64,000 nucleotides of DNA from Albula goreensis (GCA_022829145.1 CM040758.1:14530628-14594627), one strand, 5' to 3'; shown: positions 48,702 through 62,712, counted from the first letter of the stretch. A program made the numbers and translations. The notes: generated by a model from the letters alone, not told the origin.

Positions 48702-48800
48702 TCGCTTTTTAAACTTTCACTCTCACCAGGCCCAGCCAATCAGCTCTCAGACACACTGTGGTTGGTGTGACACAGCAGAACACCTGGATGACATCACCTG
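48702..48800 (-). promoter_or_regulatory. Promoter of odam
   Basis: Minus strand GTGATGTCATCC (CRE/AP-1-like, about 48788-48799), CTGATTGGCTGGG (CCAAT box 48736-48740), then AAGTTTAAAAAGCG (TATA-like, about 48703-48714). Exon 1 ends at ACAAGAG|GTAACC (48612). Confidence 0.6.
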
Positions 48801-49819
48801 CTCAGGTGTGGGAGACTCAGACAGTCCAGCGGCAGACATGGTAATCGTGCTATTAGAGCTGAGCCATCGCATCCTGTGTGAGAGCTTGGGCCTGCCTACA
48901 GCATGCACTCAGCCTGCTTCTGCTTTATGCCCCTTTAATGTGGCAAAACTGTACAAAACAACAGCAAAGACTACAGATAATAATATGCACTCTTTTCTAC
49001 CTGGTCTTTCGCCTTTCTTGCATCATCGCTTAAATGTAGCCGTCAGTTATTTAAGCTCTGCAAAAACTGTATATTTTTGGATTTATGGATGTATGACCAA
49101 GCACTGATTCACAATTCAGTGCTTAGGCATAATTTGCAATGAAAAGGAACAGGGTTATTATTTGTTTTTACACACAGATATCACTTGTGCAGAATAAATC
49201 GTATTTATTTTTGAATTAAAGTTGAGGAGACATGCTGAATTCAGGCCAATGAGGCGTTTATCTCATTGCTGTGTAGGTCTCTTTGGCCTGAGGCATCTGC
49301 TTAATGAACACATGTGAGATGTGTAATTGAAGGGCGTTTATTGGTTGACATTACTTTCCATTTGTATCGCGGGGAGCTCTTAATGATAAACGGTGCAGCA
49401 AGGTGTCCAGGTCCTCAGCATGACAGCATGCTGTGGGCCACAGTACTTCTGCCCATGTCTGGCTCCTGCTAAGACACTTAATACCTGAGTCCAGGTGCAC
49501 ATGGGCTGAGAGGGAGCAGAAAAACACCTGCAGAGGCAAATGTGGGATTACATCAATGGTGAGGCTGTAATGAAGTGAGTGGTTTTGATTTGTCAGACAT
49601 GAGCGCTTGGTAATGCGGTACTGACAGTATCAGCGATGACCAGAGGGAGAGGACACAGGATGCGGTGCCTGAGCAGACAGGGTAATTAGTATGTTTATGA
49701 TGCGTGTTTTTGAGCATCAGCACAGCCTGAAATAGCACCAGTTATATGAGGATCTGCTGGCCTAAAACCTGCTAGCTATGGTACTGCACCATCACCTGTC
49801 TCATTTAGTCTTATTTTAA

Positions 49820-50055
<236 letters not shown>

Positions 50056-50712
50056 GCTGTTATGCTGATAAATACACACCACATTGTGTGACTCCAGTTG
50101 TTCATTCAATACAAATTATAATTTCATATTTTTGGAATGTAAACATTTTATAAATAGGAAAACACTCAGAAATAAATTAATCAAGTTCACTGACTGTAAT
50201 TGAATGTATTGCCATAAACACATTGCTGTACAGTACAGTGATCCGCACAGAGGTGCTAGATTTCAGATCTAAGAGCATGCAATGGAAGTTCTTTGTATAC
50301 AAATACATTCTACTCCTCTGTATTTTTTATCAACATTTATTTAACAATCAATAAACATTATTTTTGGTAACTGAAATATAATTAGGCCAACTTGTAATAA
50401 CTGAGATTTATTCAGTTTTACACAATACATTATATGTGTCTAAATACCACAAAAAGCATACAATTTACATTAAAATCAGAATCTTCAAAAGGAATAATCA
50501 TGAAACTGTACTCCTCATACTGTCACTTCATTTCATATCTCTTAGAAATATTATGTATTTAAACTCACTGAAAGGATGTGCTACATAAGATTTGTGTTTT
50601 GTTTTAAATAGAAGCACCTATTATACAGCATAGTGCAGCACATATAATTAAGAGCCTTGACTTCTCCAGTGAAACCTAATAATTTGGACAGGCAGCCAGG
50701 AGTGGATAAGGG

Positions 50713-50838
50713 TTAAACTTTGATCTCTGTAAGCTGTGCAGGATCAGGCCTTGTTTCACTCTCTGTGGGTATGATGGTATGACTGAAAGCTGAGAGGGTA
50801 ACAGTGCTGCTGATGTCACCACTGCTGGTCAAAGGGAA
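50713..50838 (-). other. Candidate isolated coding exon (weak)
   Basis: On the minus strand a possible acceptor (..CTGAACTGAG|TTCCCT) opens a 41-residue frame in phase 0 to a TAA: FPLTSSGDISSTVTLSAFSH, then TIIPTESETRPDPAQLTEIKV. AATAAA (minus) occurs about 300 bp further on. The composition is protein-like, but I could not find partner exons or a signal-peptide exon between here and 52.7 kb, so it may be chance or a relic. Confidence 0.2.
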
Positions 50839-52740
50839 CTCAGTTCAGGCCTGCTGGGGGGACCCTGCCTTCAGGAAGGACAAGCACATTCAATTTATGC
50901 GCAATGACCTCATGACCAAAGCTGATGAAAGGTGTGAACACAATGCATTGCATAATGGTGTCAATTGAACTTACTTTGTACAACATTAGTAATATCTTAT
51001 CAAACCCCAAAACATAACTGCAAATTTAGGTGGAGGTTTTAAAATGTGTTCTTGGAAATGCTTGCAGAACATGGCTGTAAATTAATTTTAAAAATTCAGT
51101 CCTGGAATAAATTCACATTTGTCCTTGAAAAATTAAGAACTGTGCTGGGACAAATGCATTAAAATGTAATCAAAGTACAGATCAGACCATGTTTATTTAC
51201 TTGGATTCAATTAGCAAAATTGATAAACTGCTTGTGAGCTCATGATTCAGTCTTAATCATATAATTGTACAAATGAGTCATTTTACAGTGACTTTTTCAC
51301 AAGTATTTACATGAATACATTCGAGTGAGAAGAGGAACGGCTTTTGAAAAGCAATTATGGATCAATCAATGATCACCTCTGTCAACAAACACAATTATGA
51401 TTAAATGATATTGCATTATGTATGTAGTCATTCTGTTAAAATTGTATGGAATAATGCTATTTCCTTTTAAATTATGAACAAATATGATAACTTGAAAAGA
51501 AAAAAAAGTCAATGCAACAACTGCATTCCTCAAAGACCACTGTATACATGAATGTTCCGTCTGAGGTTATGGTTATTTTGTGACTTCATTGAAAGGTTTG
51601 CGTTTATGCACTTTTTTCCACAAGATGGCAGTGCAGTCAAGTTTAAATTTGAATGTAAAGACTGAAAAGTTTTTGTCAGGATACAAATATTGTCTGAGGT
51701 AGATAACAGTACATGATAACAGTGAAAAATACACTAAGCATCACAACCACACAGTCATACAGCATTATCTATTAGGAATACATACAATTAATGTTTTAAT
51801 TATTCACATTTTTGTTTTGTATTTGAGACATGGTGCTTCAAAAGCCTCGGAATGAAATGGCCGAGGGGCTGGAAACTCCACATGAGCAGGTTAGACTGTA
51901 ACTGTGTCATGACCATCTCTGAGCTGGGCTTGTGACAGGGGTCTCATATTCAGTTCACAGATGGGATACTGTTTTTGTTGTTGCTGTTATTGTACCCTTG
52001 AGACAGACAGTTCTCCAGATTACTTTAGGTAAATGTCCAAACTATATTAAACTCCTTAATATAAGGTACTCATCCTGAAATTTAAGTGCCTCATATTTAT
52101 GGCACTAAAGTACATTTTACTCACAAAATGCATTCAGCCATGAAGCAGATCCATGGCTCAGAAAGGTAGGAAAGCCATGTTGCCTCTAGAGGGCGTCACC
52201 CCACTCTGGACCAATCAAATCAATGCCCCAGTGCCCAATATTCTATACCAGGTGCTACATTATAATTTCAATACACAACCAGGTTTAATGTGACTGGATG
52301 TGTGTCTCAGGCTCCCATGCAAATATGACACCACAGCACGATGTTTGGTACACATTAGAGTTTAATTAATGAGTGTTATGCAGTACATGAGTAATAAATT
52401 ATTAATTACTAAATAAGTTAATCAAGTTCAGATAAATATGCTACACTTCATGTTTCAAGTAACCATTTAGTATCTACAGATTGATTTAATTAAAGGTGAT
52501 GCTTGTTATGCCTCTTGACTGTATATTCTTCATCCAAGTGTTTCAGTCAGAGGTCCTTCCACAGAAAAGTCCTATCAGACAAGGGATCAGGAAACAGATT
52601 CTCATTTAGTAATTTACATTATTATTTTTTTTTAATTAAAAGCACATATACTTGAGAAAGAGTGTGTCCCCACATAAGAGTTTTGATCAACACTACCAGT
52701 ACCTTCTGTCCCTTTGAAAAAGCTAGTGTGGAATTCCCAT

Positions 52741-55232
52741 TCAAGCAATAGTAGGGCTTGGGGTATCTTCAGCAGCAGTTGGAGTTGGGATTATTTGAGT
52801 TGGAATCTGGAGGAAAGCAGGACAAAATACAGCAAACTGGTCCATGTGGTTTATATTTTTAAACCTATGTGAAGTTTGCCACTGTGAGATTGCACAAACT
52901 AGCACATTGCAAATTATATAATGGCAGACAAAATTTCAGATCTTGGACATCATCCATGGACTTCATCCATACATTGAAGAATGTGGTTAATTGGGGTTTT
53001 TCCAGTACTGTACCTGGGTATCAGTGGATGGTCTGTCAGTGCAGGCCCTCCTGAGGTTGGAGCGCTGGGGGAGGGGCATGATTATCAGTGTCCAATCACA
53101 GTTAGAGTAAAGAGTCACATCATCATGAGCAGATGGATATATTCAATCTGAGCTCAGAGTGGCAGAGTTTCCATGACTTGTTTTGTTCCCCTATGACTTG
53201 TACGTTTCTTTAGAGATGGAACAGGATGTATCATGTTTAAACACCGAGTGTATGAATCAATGAGAGAATGAACTAGCCTATAGAATTCAACAGTAAACTT
53301 GAGGATAAATCTTTCATTGTGAGTGTAATTGACTGAGGCAGTCACACTGCCACTGACTACAACCACACAAGGCCAATGAATTCATTCTACCTTAATCCTC
53401 CTCAAGGGTCCAGGCAGTACTGGCCCCTGCATGGGATTGAAATTCCCAGCATTGTCTGGTGCTCCCTGAAAAATGATACTTTAATTAAATTGAAGCAATA
53501 CTGAACATTTCATGCCTATTTGATAGGTTTGGATAATTAGGAAAAACATAATAATAATAAGTATACAATATTGTTATAATAGTGAAGCACATGGACTGAC
53601 CTGCTGTGGCTGGTTTGGGCCCATCTGAGCTCCAAAAGCATTGGGCTGTTGGGCCCCAGGAAAGACAGGAACCCCCTGCTAATAAAAATGATTCAAATAA
53701 GTTATTTTGCTTTAAAACCAAGATACAAACATATGCAACAACTGTAAAATAAATAAGTAAATAAACAAAGGAATTGTTTAGTTAAAGTCAAATTGGAGAG
53801 AGGAAAAAGAAGATCAAATTATATTCATAGATGACACCTGCTGCTGAAACATGCTCAAGCAATTTTAATAAACTGTGGATATTCAACCTGCCTACCAAAG
53901 ATAGTCCCATTTCCCAGACTGGGAACAGCTCTTACTGCAGCAGTGCCGGCTCATTCGCACCCCCTCCTGTCATTCTGTGCTGACAGGCTGGCTGCATCTG
54001 CTTAAGATGTGCATGAAGTGTGTTCCTTCCACCCATGTCTGTGCAAGCTCAACTCTAAGAGCATGGTGTGGGATGTAATGTCAGGTGACATCATTTCTTT
54101 TGGAGTAGAGCAATTAACTGCAATGTGTAAATATGAATAGGCATCCCAAAGTGGGAAAAACGGGGCTAAATCATTGAGACAGTACATGGTATTAACTGAG
54201 AAATACAAAATTAATTGGTACAGGTTCAGCTGCACTTACAGCATTTACCCCATTAGTGGCCATTCCACCCTGTCCAGGGAACTGCTGCTGCTGGGCCCCA
54301 AGGTTTGGGGTCAAAGGGACCCCAAGGGGGTATGTGGGAAAACCAGGAACCATCTATGAATGGGAAGACAACATTATTAAGGCATCCACCACTATCTTTC
54401 CTCTCTCTCTTTCTCTCCCCCTCATACACACACACACACACATCAGTATATTAAATAGAGTCTACAAGTCAGACACGAATGTTAAATCCTCACGGACCTG
54501 TGCAATCTGGGGCTGTGCGATCAGACCCCACCCAGAACAGCTGGCTGTACCCCCAAGCCACCTCCAATCAGAGCAGGCTGGACTCCCAGTCCTCCAATCA
54601 CAGCAGGCTGGACTCCACCCACCAGCAGCCCCGGGTTGAGCCCGGTCACCACCCCTCCATTCAGGCCCGCAATCAGCCTCAGCTTCTGCAAAAAGTGGAC
54701 AGAGTTACTCCCAGATTTCATTCACTACAACCAGCAACAATTACCTGTCAGTTTCATTACAAGTGCATTTTCATGCATTTTATTCATTTTATATGTGAAT
54801 AAATTATCTCACCTTAGCTGAGTTGATCTGAAAGACAAAAGAATGAATGCACATATGAAAGTGAAAATGAATACACCATGAATCAAAAAACACCTTAAAT
54901 ATATTTTGTTAGTTATGTAAAAACAATTTTTGTTTCCACAGTGACATATATAAATGCTACATTGCTCGCATCGACACCTGGAATTTTAAAATCATTGAAA
55001 ATTCTCATTCTCATACAGCTCCACAAACTTTGTCTCAAATCACAACTAAATAAAGTGATTGAAAAAGCCATATCACTAAAGACATGATACTACACTTGTA
55101 AATGAAAAAAAAATGCTGCTCCTGAAAGTTCGATCTTTGGAGACATGAGATTGATGCATGACTCTGATATTATCTGAATGTACTCACATGGAAAAGAATG
55201 GCAGTGAAGAGAGCAAATGTGAGGAACTTCAT
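52741..55232 (-). CDS. Gly/Gln/Pro-rich SCPP with one apparent frameshift, about 210 aa (gene M)
   Basis: Eight coding exons: 55232-55188 (signal peptide MKFLTFALFTAILFH), 54827-54813 (INSAK), 54685-54498, 54353-54240, 53678-53601, 53465-53391, 53064-53014 and 52806-52741. The third has repeats of the type GVQPAVIGGLGVQPALIGGG. Later exons carry FPTYPLGVPLTPNLGAQQQQ, VPVFPGAQQPNAFGAQMGP and PGPLRRIK, ending TAAEDTPSPTIA. Exon 54685-54498 is 188 nt: in the incoming frame it hits TGA at 54521-54523, but one added G in a G-run restores LIAQPQIAQ up to the donor. Alternatively, splicing at GGGG|GTACAG (exon end 54551) keeps the frame and skips the stop. It is a P/Q-rich SCPP I cannot name. Unusually, exon 3 lacks Ser-x-Glu. 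Confidence 0.75.
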
Positions 55233-55455
55233 TCTGTAAGCTGATTGGATGAAAATGCAGGGAAAAGATCCTTACTGTTTCAGCTTACTGTTGATATGCT
55301 ACAAAAATCTTTACATTGCATAAGCATGTAACTACAGAGATATATATTACATATTGTGAAAGCAAACTGCAGGTGAGACTCTTACTAAGTAAAGACTGAT
55401 ACAGACTTTGAAACATGTCACAGTTCAGTTCAGTTAAACAGAAATACAGACCGAT

Positions 55456-55460
55456 ACACA

Positions 55461-55495
<35 letters not shown>
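55456..55495 (+). repeat. (CA)n microsatellite
   Basis: About 40 bp of CA/ACTC repeat in intron 1 of gene M. Confidence 0.9.
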
Positions 55496-55498
<3 letters not shown>

Positions 55499-55636
55499 AT
55501 ATATATACTGTATCCATATATATGCAACAGTTGCAGAACAAGTTACCTCTTTTTCAGCTTCGTTAAAATCAGTAGATTTGCACTCTGACTCCAAGGAGAG
55601 TAAACCTTGCCTGTTGCCCCATGGGACTCAAACTTC

Positions 55637-55682
55637 ACCTTTTATACAAAATGTCATAAATAAGGCAGGCTAATAGCCAATG
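55637..55682 (-). promoter_or_regulatory. Promoter of gene M
   Basis: Minus strand TCATTGGCTATT (CCAAT box 55677-55681), ATGACATTTT, then TTGTATAAAAGG (TATA about 55638-55648). Exon 1 ends at AAAAGAG|GTAACT (55546). Confidence 0.6.
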
Positions 55683-55689
55683 AGAAGCA

Positions 55690-56354
55690 GGAACAAAAAT
55701 AGATTTTCCTAATTTGTCACATATTCTCATATAATTACAGGTGTTACCATATTTAAAAAAAGTTTTTAAAACATTAGGCTACCATTACAGGCTTAAGACT
55801 GAATTGGAGAGACAAGGACTTTGTGATCTCATTTTAGTGACAAATGCCCTCTAATCCATAACAACAAATTTCTTCAAAAAGAAATAATTTTTTTCCAGAA
55901 CACTCATGGCTTAAGTGACCACATGTTCAGCTGCCTTCATCATTTTGTTTAGCTCATGGTCATCACAGCTTTTCACAGGAAACCTCTAAAGACTGCGGAC
56001 ACAGTACGCCAGGGGGCTGAAAACCTGCTCATGAAATTATGCTCTGTTTCAATAAGCAGCAGAATCACTATGCATATTGTACTGCAGATATTTTTCACAA
56101 TGCTTGACATAGAGCTAATGCCCCTTAACAGGCACAAGCTCTTCTAGTTACTTCATAGCACATAGGCTTTAATATCACAAACGGGATGATCCCAGGACAA
56201 TAATATGTCTCACACCTCCTTCAATGGGAATCATTATTTCCATTAGATAATAAAAAGCAAACTAGTCATTTCATGCAGTTATATAATTTTCAAGATGAAA
56301 ATATTTGTATCTATTTTATTGAATTACAAAGAACTGTTGAAATTCATTTATACA

Positions 56355-56420
<66 letters not shown>

Positions 56421-58825
56421 GGATGTATTTTGGATTTCTGAAATGTGCAAATTTCAAAATTTGTAACTCTGAAACATTTATAATATTTATAAATAAATTA
56501 TTATAAACATTTACAATACCATTTAAATTGTATTTATTTTAATCCTTATTAAATATTCTAAAAGCATAACTCATTTTGTTGCAATACCTGTAAATTTAAA
56601 TGAAAAAGTGTAATATAACCAGGTTTTCCTGATTAACAGGTTTTTCTGTCAACCTCTATAGACACACCATCAGGGTACTCTGTAGCAGATAGAAGTAGGA
56701 CATGCCCCATATGCTGATTTGATTTTGCAGTGTTTAGCAATGAAAAGTTCAGGCTTTTTGCATCAGAGGAAATACATGATTAGAATGATAATTCTGAGTT
56801 ACTATGTTTGTTTGTCTGAGTTTCCATATCTCCTTATCTTCCATATCTACTTATTTTATAAAAGGGGTTTTTTGTGTGTTGTTGTAGCGATACATTGCGC
56901 TCTTGCATCTTGCAAGCCGATGTATATGTGACCAGTAACTAACTTTGCCCCATAAGGTTTTGGCACTGCTTCTCTGAGAGGGCTGTGTGGTCCAGGGTTT
57001 GTTTAGTTTGAGGTTAGATTGTCTGAAATGAGAGTGCAGTCATCTCAGCCGCAGGTAAACAGCACTTACATGAGTCTGAACGTGTGGGTCAGTACAGACA
57101 CCACTCCTCTGTGGCTGATGACGTCTGGCTTGGAGGCTTTCTGGTTTGTGATTTTAATTATATGCATCTGCTTATGACTAACGTCATGTAGCTTCCTCTT
57201 AGATATGGGTGAATATAAAAGTATTGTAGGTTCATATTATTTTATAAGTTAAAAACACCTTAAATAATGTATGCCGGTGTTCCTTTGCTGTCATTGCCAT
57301 GTCTAGTTTCGTTTAGCAACTCAATTCTATAATCTGTTACAGCATATTTGTGTGCATTGTGACAAATAAAAAAGGACAGAGTGCTTTCTCAGAATGAATA
57401 AAAATATATATTTACCAACTGGAAAATGCAAACATAGAAATGGAAAAAGAAAAAAGTTTGTAAGTGAGGATCTCGCTAGGTATCTCACTTTGCTTTTATG
57501 TCTAACGCTACTGCTGTTTCTGTGCTGTTTCTTTCAGTCAGGAGAAAAAAAATGTGTGCGGCACAACACACAGATTAAGTTGTGAATGATACAAAATGAC
57601 AGACAGATTTTAGGAAATGAAATGTTCTATTTGATTTAGGCTCTGTTTCACCTGTGTTGCTATGAAGGCTTTATATGGTTTTTTGGTGGCTGGAGACATA
57701 GTTTTAGTGGCCTGTGGGGAGCTGTAGCTGTGGCTTGGAGATGAATGTAAGGGTTTATTGCAATCATGTGTGCTCTGTCATTGTAAAGAGGCAGTCTGGT
57801 CATATACCATTCACTTCACTATGATCAGACTCTACTGCATGTCAGCGCTGGAACAAATTATCATTTGACATCTTAATGTTCAGCTGTGCTCTAAACCTGG
57901 GCTTATTCCCGCTTGCTGCTTGCCACAGGGACACTAGGGAAGAAACCCAACACAGACGCAGAGCAAGGCAAATGGAGACTGACTGTTCTCACATCTCTCA
58001 GTGGTCTGAGCTTCTTCTCAGAGGTTGCAAGGTGGTACCATACCGCCAGGTGAATGTTTCTGAGAAGATGAAGTGTGAATTCTACTCTTCTGAAGTTGGA
58101 TGATTAGGTCTCTCCAATTTAATAGTGCACGAATCCCATCAATATGAATTATCAGACTGAAATCTCAGAATGCCCACCTTTACACTTTTTCGTGAATATA
58201 TATGTCTGTCCCTACTAAAACATGTGTGTCAACAGAATGAAATGTATTTGCTTCAAGATGAATAGGCATTTATAGGTGATTTGGTGCCTGAATCAATCCC
58301 CTTTAGGTGATTGGTACTTACATACAGCACAGAAAGATGTTATATAGCTCAGAGACTATATGGGCAATGCACATAACTGAATGTGGTTTCTCGGTCAGAG
58401 CCCTGACCATATGTTATTAAAGATTAACACATTCACAGTGTCTATCTTTGTCTGCTGTGACAAAGGGATCCCAGCAAACATGGGGGTACAGCCTTTCTTT
58501 GGCTGTGTGCAGTATTTCTTATTACATTTAATTATATGTTGGTTGCAGTCTTTCAACAATGAAGTGAGAACAAATGCAGCTAAATACTTTTTCTCCAGTG
58601 TTTTTACATAGATTTTGTAGACTTTGTACCATTAAAATGAATCATATACATTGTCCAAATGAACTACTATAACAATGAATTAGTTTAGTGTGCTTTTATA
58701 TCTTTTTTAAATATAAATATGTATATAATTTTTATATATGTATTGTTAGTTTGCATATATGTAAATACATATTCATATATGCATATTCAGATGTTAAAAA
58801 ATTGTTGACAAAAATATGAGCATCA
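55690..58825. other. Intergenic between genes M and N
   Basis: No coding exon is supported. It contains a CA microsatellite (56356-56420). The right end carries the probable AATAAA (minus, about 58834) of gene N. Confidence 0.5.
56356..56420 (+). repeat. (CA)n microsatellite
   Basis: About 64 bp of CA repeat. Confidence 0.97.
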
Positions 58826-59094
58826 GCTTTTGTTTATTTTATATGACATAGTTACATACACTGAAATAAAAGAATCAACACCTGAGCATGAACTGTTTCA
58901 AAAATGACCATGAACACCTTAACAATGGTCTGACATTTAATATCTTTCCATATATCCACAAGATTAAAAAAAAACACAGTCTTTCCAAATAACAAACACA
59001 GTAAAACTGAATACATACATTTAAACAAAGACTAATACATCTCTTGAGTGTAAATAGTATTCTGGCTCTTCTCTGGTCTCATTGTGTTCCTTGT

Positions 59095-62000
59095 TCAATG
59101 AGCAGATCCCATGATCCCAGTCGGGGTCATTTCAGGCCATATGGTTGCATCTGAACCAGAAGACTCTTCCATGTTTTCAGTCATGCTTTCAGACACAGCC
59201 TGAAACAAAAACATTACTTTATCTGTATTTTTGCAGAAAACTGATGCAGGTTAATTGCACAGAAATGCAGCAAGAATGCCTGCAGCTCAGGAGCCCAGAT
59301 AGCTCAGTTGGTAGAGCATCAGACTTTTAATGGGATAGTCCTGGGTTCATGTTTCTGCATTTTGTAAGCCATGAAAGATTCTAGCTTCAACTGTTCCATA
59401 GCATTATGGACATTGACATAGGAATTGCTCAAACCTTGTCTTCTATTTACCCAAGCATGGTCATGTCAAACCCATCCTCAAATGACATGACTGTGACCTG
59501 TTACAGCTCACATTACATTTCAGACCTTTGTAGTGGCCTATTAAGTAACAAATGGAACAGGTCCATCACCCTGGCCTAGCTTCTCCCATCAGCTAACTAA
59601 AACAGTATTAGCAGCTGTAACAGTAGTAGCAATAGTGGAGGTATATTGGGAATCAGCACTCACTGGTTCATTCTCTGAACACTCAGAGTCTGTTGGGTTC
59701 ACTTTGGGCAGAAACTGGGGCAGCTGAGGATGTGAAAACAAAATGAATTGTGTGTTCCAGGAATTCCTTCTTTAACAGTATTTCTGAGGTGCCGCACACT
59801 TACAGATAAACCTGAATAAAAGCATTACCTTTAAAGCCTTAGCCAGAGTCATGGGCCGCGCTGTGTGAACTGACGGACTCTGAGGCATTGAGAATGATAT
59901 AAGAATAAATAAGCTACTACCACTACTGCTACTACTGTGACTACAACTCACAATAAGGATGGCAGTGCGTAAAAATCACCAAAACGTTTGCCAAATGTAA
60001 TGAAGCATGGGTTAATCTCTTACACAAAAGATTTGTTAATATATTGCTCTTATAATATCTCTTACTTGTATAAATAACTGATTGCTACCCAGTTGTTTTC
60101 ATATAAAAAAACACTTTGTCATAAAAATAGAGCAATAACAAACAAGATAGCGAGGTACATGTATATTACCTCTGGTGTTCCTGAGGCTGGAACTGGGTTT
60201 GACTCTGTAGGTAGTGAATGCTATTTAGAAGGAAGAAAAAAGGCAAAAATAACTCACTCATTCACCATGTACACATACTATACATATTTCGATCTAAGCA
60301 GTGACTAAAACCACATGGGAGTGCTTCACTCAGCATGGTGGGCTGAGTGTGGATTTTCCAGTGCAGTGATATTCACACTGAGGTATATATCATAACAGCA
60401 CAATGTTTCCACTGCGATTAATAATAATTTTCCATTTGAATGCTAAATAAAATTAGGTTTATTTGTATTTCTTTTGGCTGATATACAGTCCTGTATATTC
60501 TAGAGGACAGATCTTTTCACTTCCTGGATTCACAACAGCAGGGATTGTATGGGGAGAAGGGGGTGGGATGGGTGAGTGGGGTGGGGCCTACCTTGACCCT
60601 GTGTGGAGCATTCCCTGCAGTTTGGGCCCCCATCGCTGCCTGCTGCAGAATGTTTCCCCAGTTAGAGGTACAATCTGTGTAGAAAATACCCCACATTCAT
60701 TTCCACATATCTTTTCCCCCACAGAAGAATAACATTGATAAGTTAGGTTTAAAATGTATCTAATACAGAGCATCAGTGTGTGGGGTTTACAGTGTGCCTG
60801 GAGAGGCATAGTGTTACACAGATTTTGCAGAGCTCAGTCTCTGGAGGACCTGTGTTCTGCAGCAGTGCATGGGTAACCATACCTGTAACTGCTGTGCAGG
60901 GTTAAACAGCTGCATTCCTGGGATCTGCAGCCCTCCTATTGTATTTGCTGGTACAAGAGCAAAGAGTTGTGGTCCCTGCAAACATGTTGAAGGGGTAAAT
61001 AACAGCCATGGTATGACTAGAAGCAGTAATGCACATTTAGTCATGCAGCATACATGTAAAGCATGACACAGAATCATGACATGAGAATTTCACATTTACA
61101 TGGAAGTAAAGATGATCTGCACAATACCTAAAGAAATTCAGCACTATCAAAGATTCAATAGATTAAATATTAGATGTAATGGACTTTCATTAGCTACAGT
61201 AAACATGATCAAATGCATTTCAATTGCTAGTTGGTCAACTCCACACAGTATTATTATGTTTATTAAATCAGAATCTATCTTTTATAAATCACACATTTCT
61301 AAATAATAGTATAATAACATATATTTTATTGTTCTTATGCTGTTCATTCACATTAGATCAGAGATGTGATGACTGCTTGAAAAGATGGTGATGAGTATGC
61401 ATGTGATGGACAGACCCCAGTGGCTGGCTGGAACAGTTGCCCTTGGAGCTGGGGGATGCCCATTGGCTGCTGTGCCACAGGGAGGGTCAGCCCACCCTGC
61501 TGCTGGCCCATGGCAATGTTGGTACCCATGGGAACTGCGATTTGACTAATAGGGAGGCCCGGTTGCTGGACTAACAACGATGAGGAAACTGGTACCAGCT
61601 TTAAGACAGAGAGAGCACAGACACCAACACTGGTCAAATAAACAAAAGCAAGCATGAGACACCTCATCAAATACACTTGGTTATACACCTGATTAATATT
61701 AGTTTTGTATAAAAAATGTGAAAATATTTTATACATTCAAAGTATATGTTCTGTTGTTAACCAAGATGCCTTTCTACATTATGTCATTCTCTGATAATGA
61801 TCTGTGATGCATTATGAATACATTATAATGAACTTGGTGCCTCACAGAAAGTGTTGATTGAAATATTGCAGACTGACTGTAAGTGTTGGATGAATAAAAA
61901 GGCACTCTCCTGTATTGACAAGCATGGGGACAGGGTATGATATGAGCACACCTGAGCCAGCTGGGTCTGGCCGTTGAGAAGCAGGGTGTTGAGCATGCTG

Positions 62001-62712
62001 GGGTTAGTGGCGTCTGCCCCCATGCCTCCATTCATGCCGCCCGGGTTCACAGCTGCTGCAGCCTGCGTTAGGAACACAGTGTTCAAGACATGATCCACAC
62101 AAAAGGCCTGTCAGAGCTGATATCAATCAGCACTCAGAGCACAACAAAAGCTGAGCAAATATTAAGCCTGTAACATGGGTACCTCCATAACACCATGGAG
62201 GAGGGTTTAGCTGCACTCTCAGACTAGTTTTAGGAGCCCTCTGCATTATGAAAATTTATGACAAAGCAACCTCCAAAGGCAGAAGAAAATGTAAGACTCC
62301 ACTCAATAAACCAACTGCTAGGGATGTACCAATTGTGTTGAATTAACTGTGTTAAATGATTCACAAAAACCCAGACCCAGAAATTTTAATGTGTCATTAG
62401 TTTGACCTTTAACAGAACAGCTATGTGTATTGCTTCTTCTCAAGAAAATGTACAGAAAAAGAAAATGATAAATGATTTGATTGGTTTCATTACCTCTGCA
62501 CTCCCAGAGCCAGCTCCTGCATCCGCCTATGAGTCATTTAAAAGGATTACAGTTCAGGAGATTGATTTAGAATGACAGTTGTGATTTTATTCAACCCAAA
62601 CACCATCATTAATCATTCCAAAACTATGATTAATAAATAATAATTAAGCAATGAAACTGAAACTTACCAGGTATGCACATGCCTGAATGATGAGAAGAAT
62701 ATGGGCGATCAT
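59095..62712 (-). CDS. Leu/Gln/Pro-rich SCPP, 260 aa (gene N)
   Basis: Ten phase-0 coding exons: 62712-62668 (signal peptide MIAHILLIIQACAYL), 62526-62494 (ADAGAGSGSAE, Ser-Ala-Glu site), 62062-61952, 61598-61416, 60975-60883, 60642-60592, 60220-60170, 59879-59829, 59723-59664 and 59199-59095. The middle is rich in Gln, Leu, Pro and Met (LVPVSSSLLVQQPGLPISQI; GPQLFALVPANTIGGLQIPG). A 17-residue exon ends AGNAPHRVK, which resembles PGPLRRIK in gene M, so M and N may be related. The C-terminus is acidic (DSECSENEP, MTENMEESSGSD). Exon 1 ends at 62916. I do not recognise the specific gene; a P/Q-rich enameloid or ganoin-type SCPP is the best class. Confidence 0.82.
59293..59353 (+). repeat. tRNA-Lys(TTT)-like relic
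   Basis: GCCCAGATAGCTCAGTTGGT, AGAGCATCAGACTTTTAAT matches the 5' two thirds of tRNA-Lys with anticodon TTT. The 3' side of the anticodon stem is broken, the T arm is degraded, and no acceptor 3' half is present. It is probably a tRNA pseudogene or the head of a tRNA-Lys-derived SINE. It lies in an intron of gene N. Confidence 0.75.

Noticed and set aside
48679..49107. 142-residue plus-strand open frame overlapping the odam promoter
   Set aside because: It overlaps the CCAAT/TATA promoter on the other strand, has no family-like composition and no splice partners.
51832..51895. Plus-strand MVLQKPRNEMAEGLETPHEQ followed by a GT
   Set aside because: A single exon-like stretch with no hydrophobic signal sequence and no downstream exon found; chance cannot be excluded.
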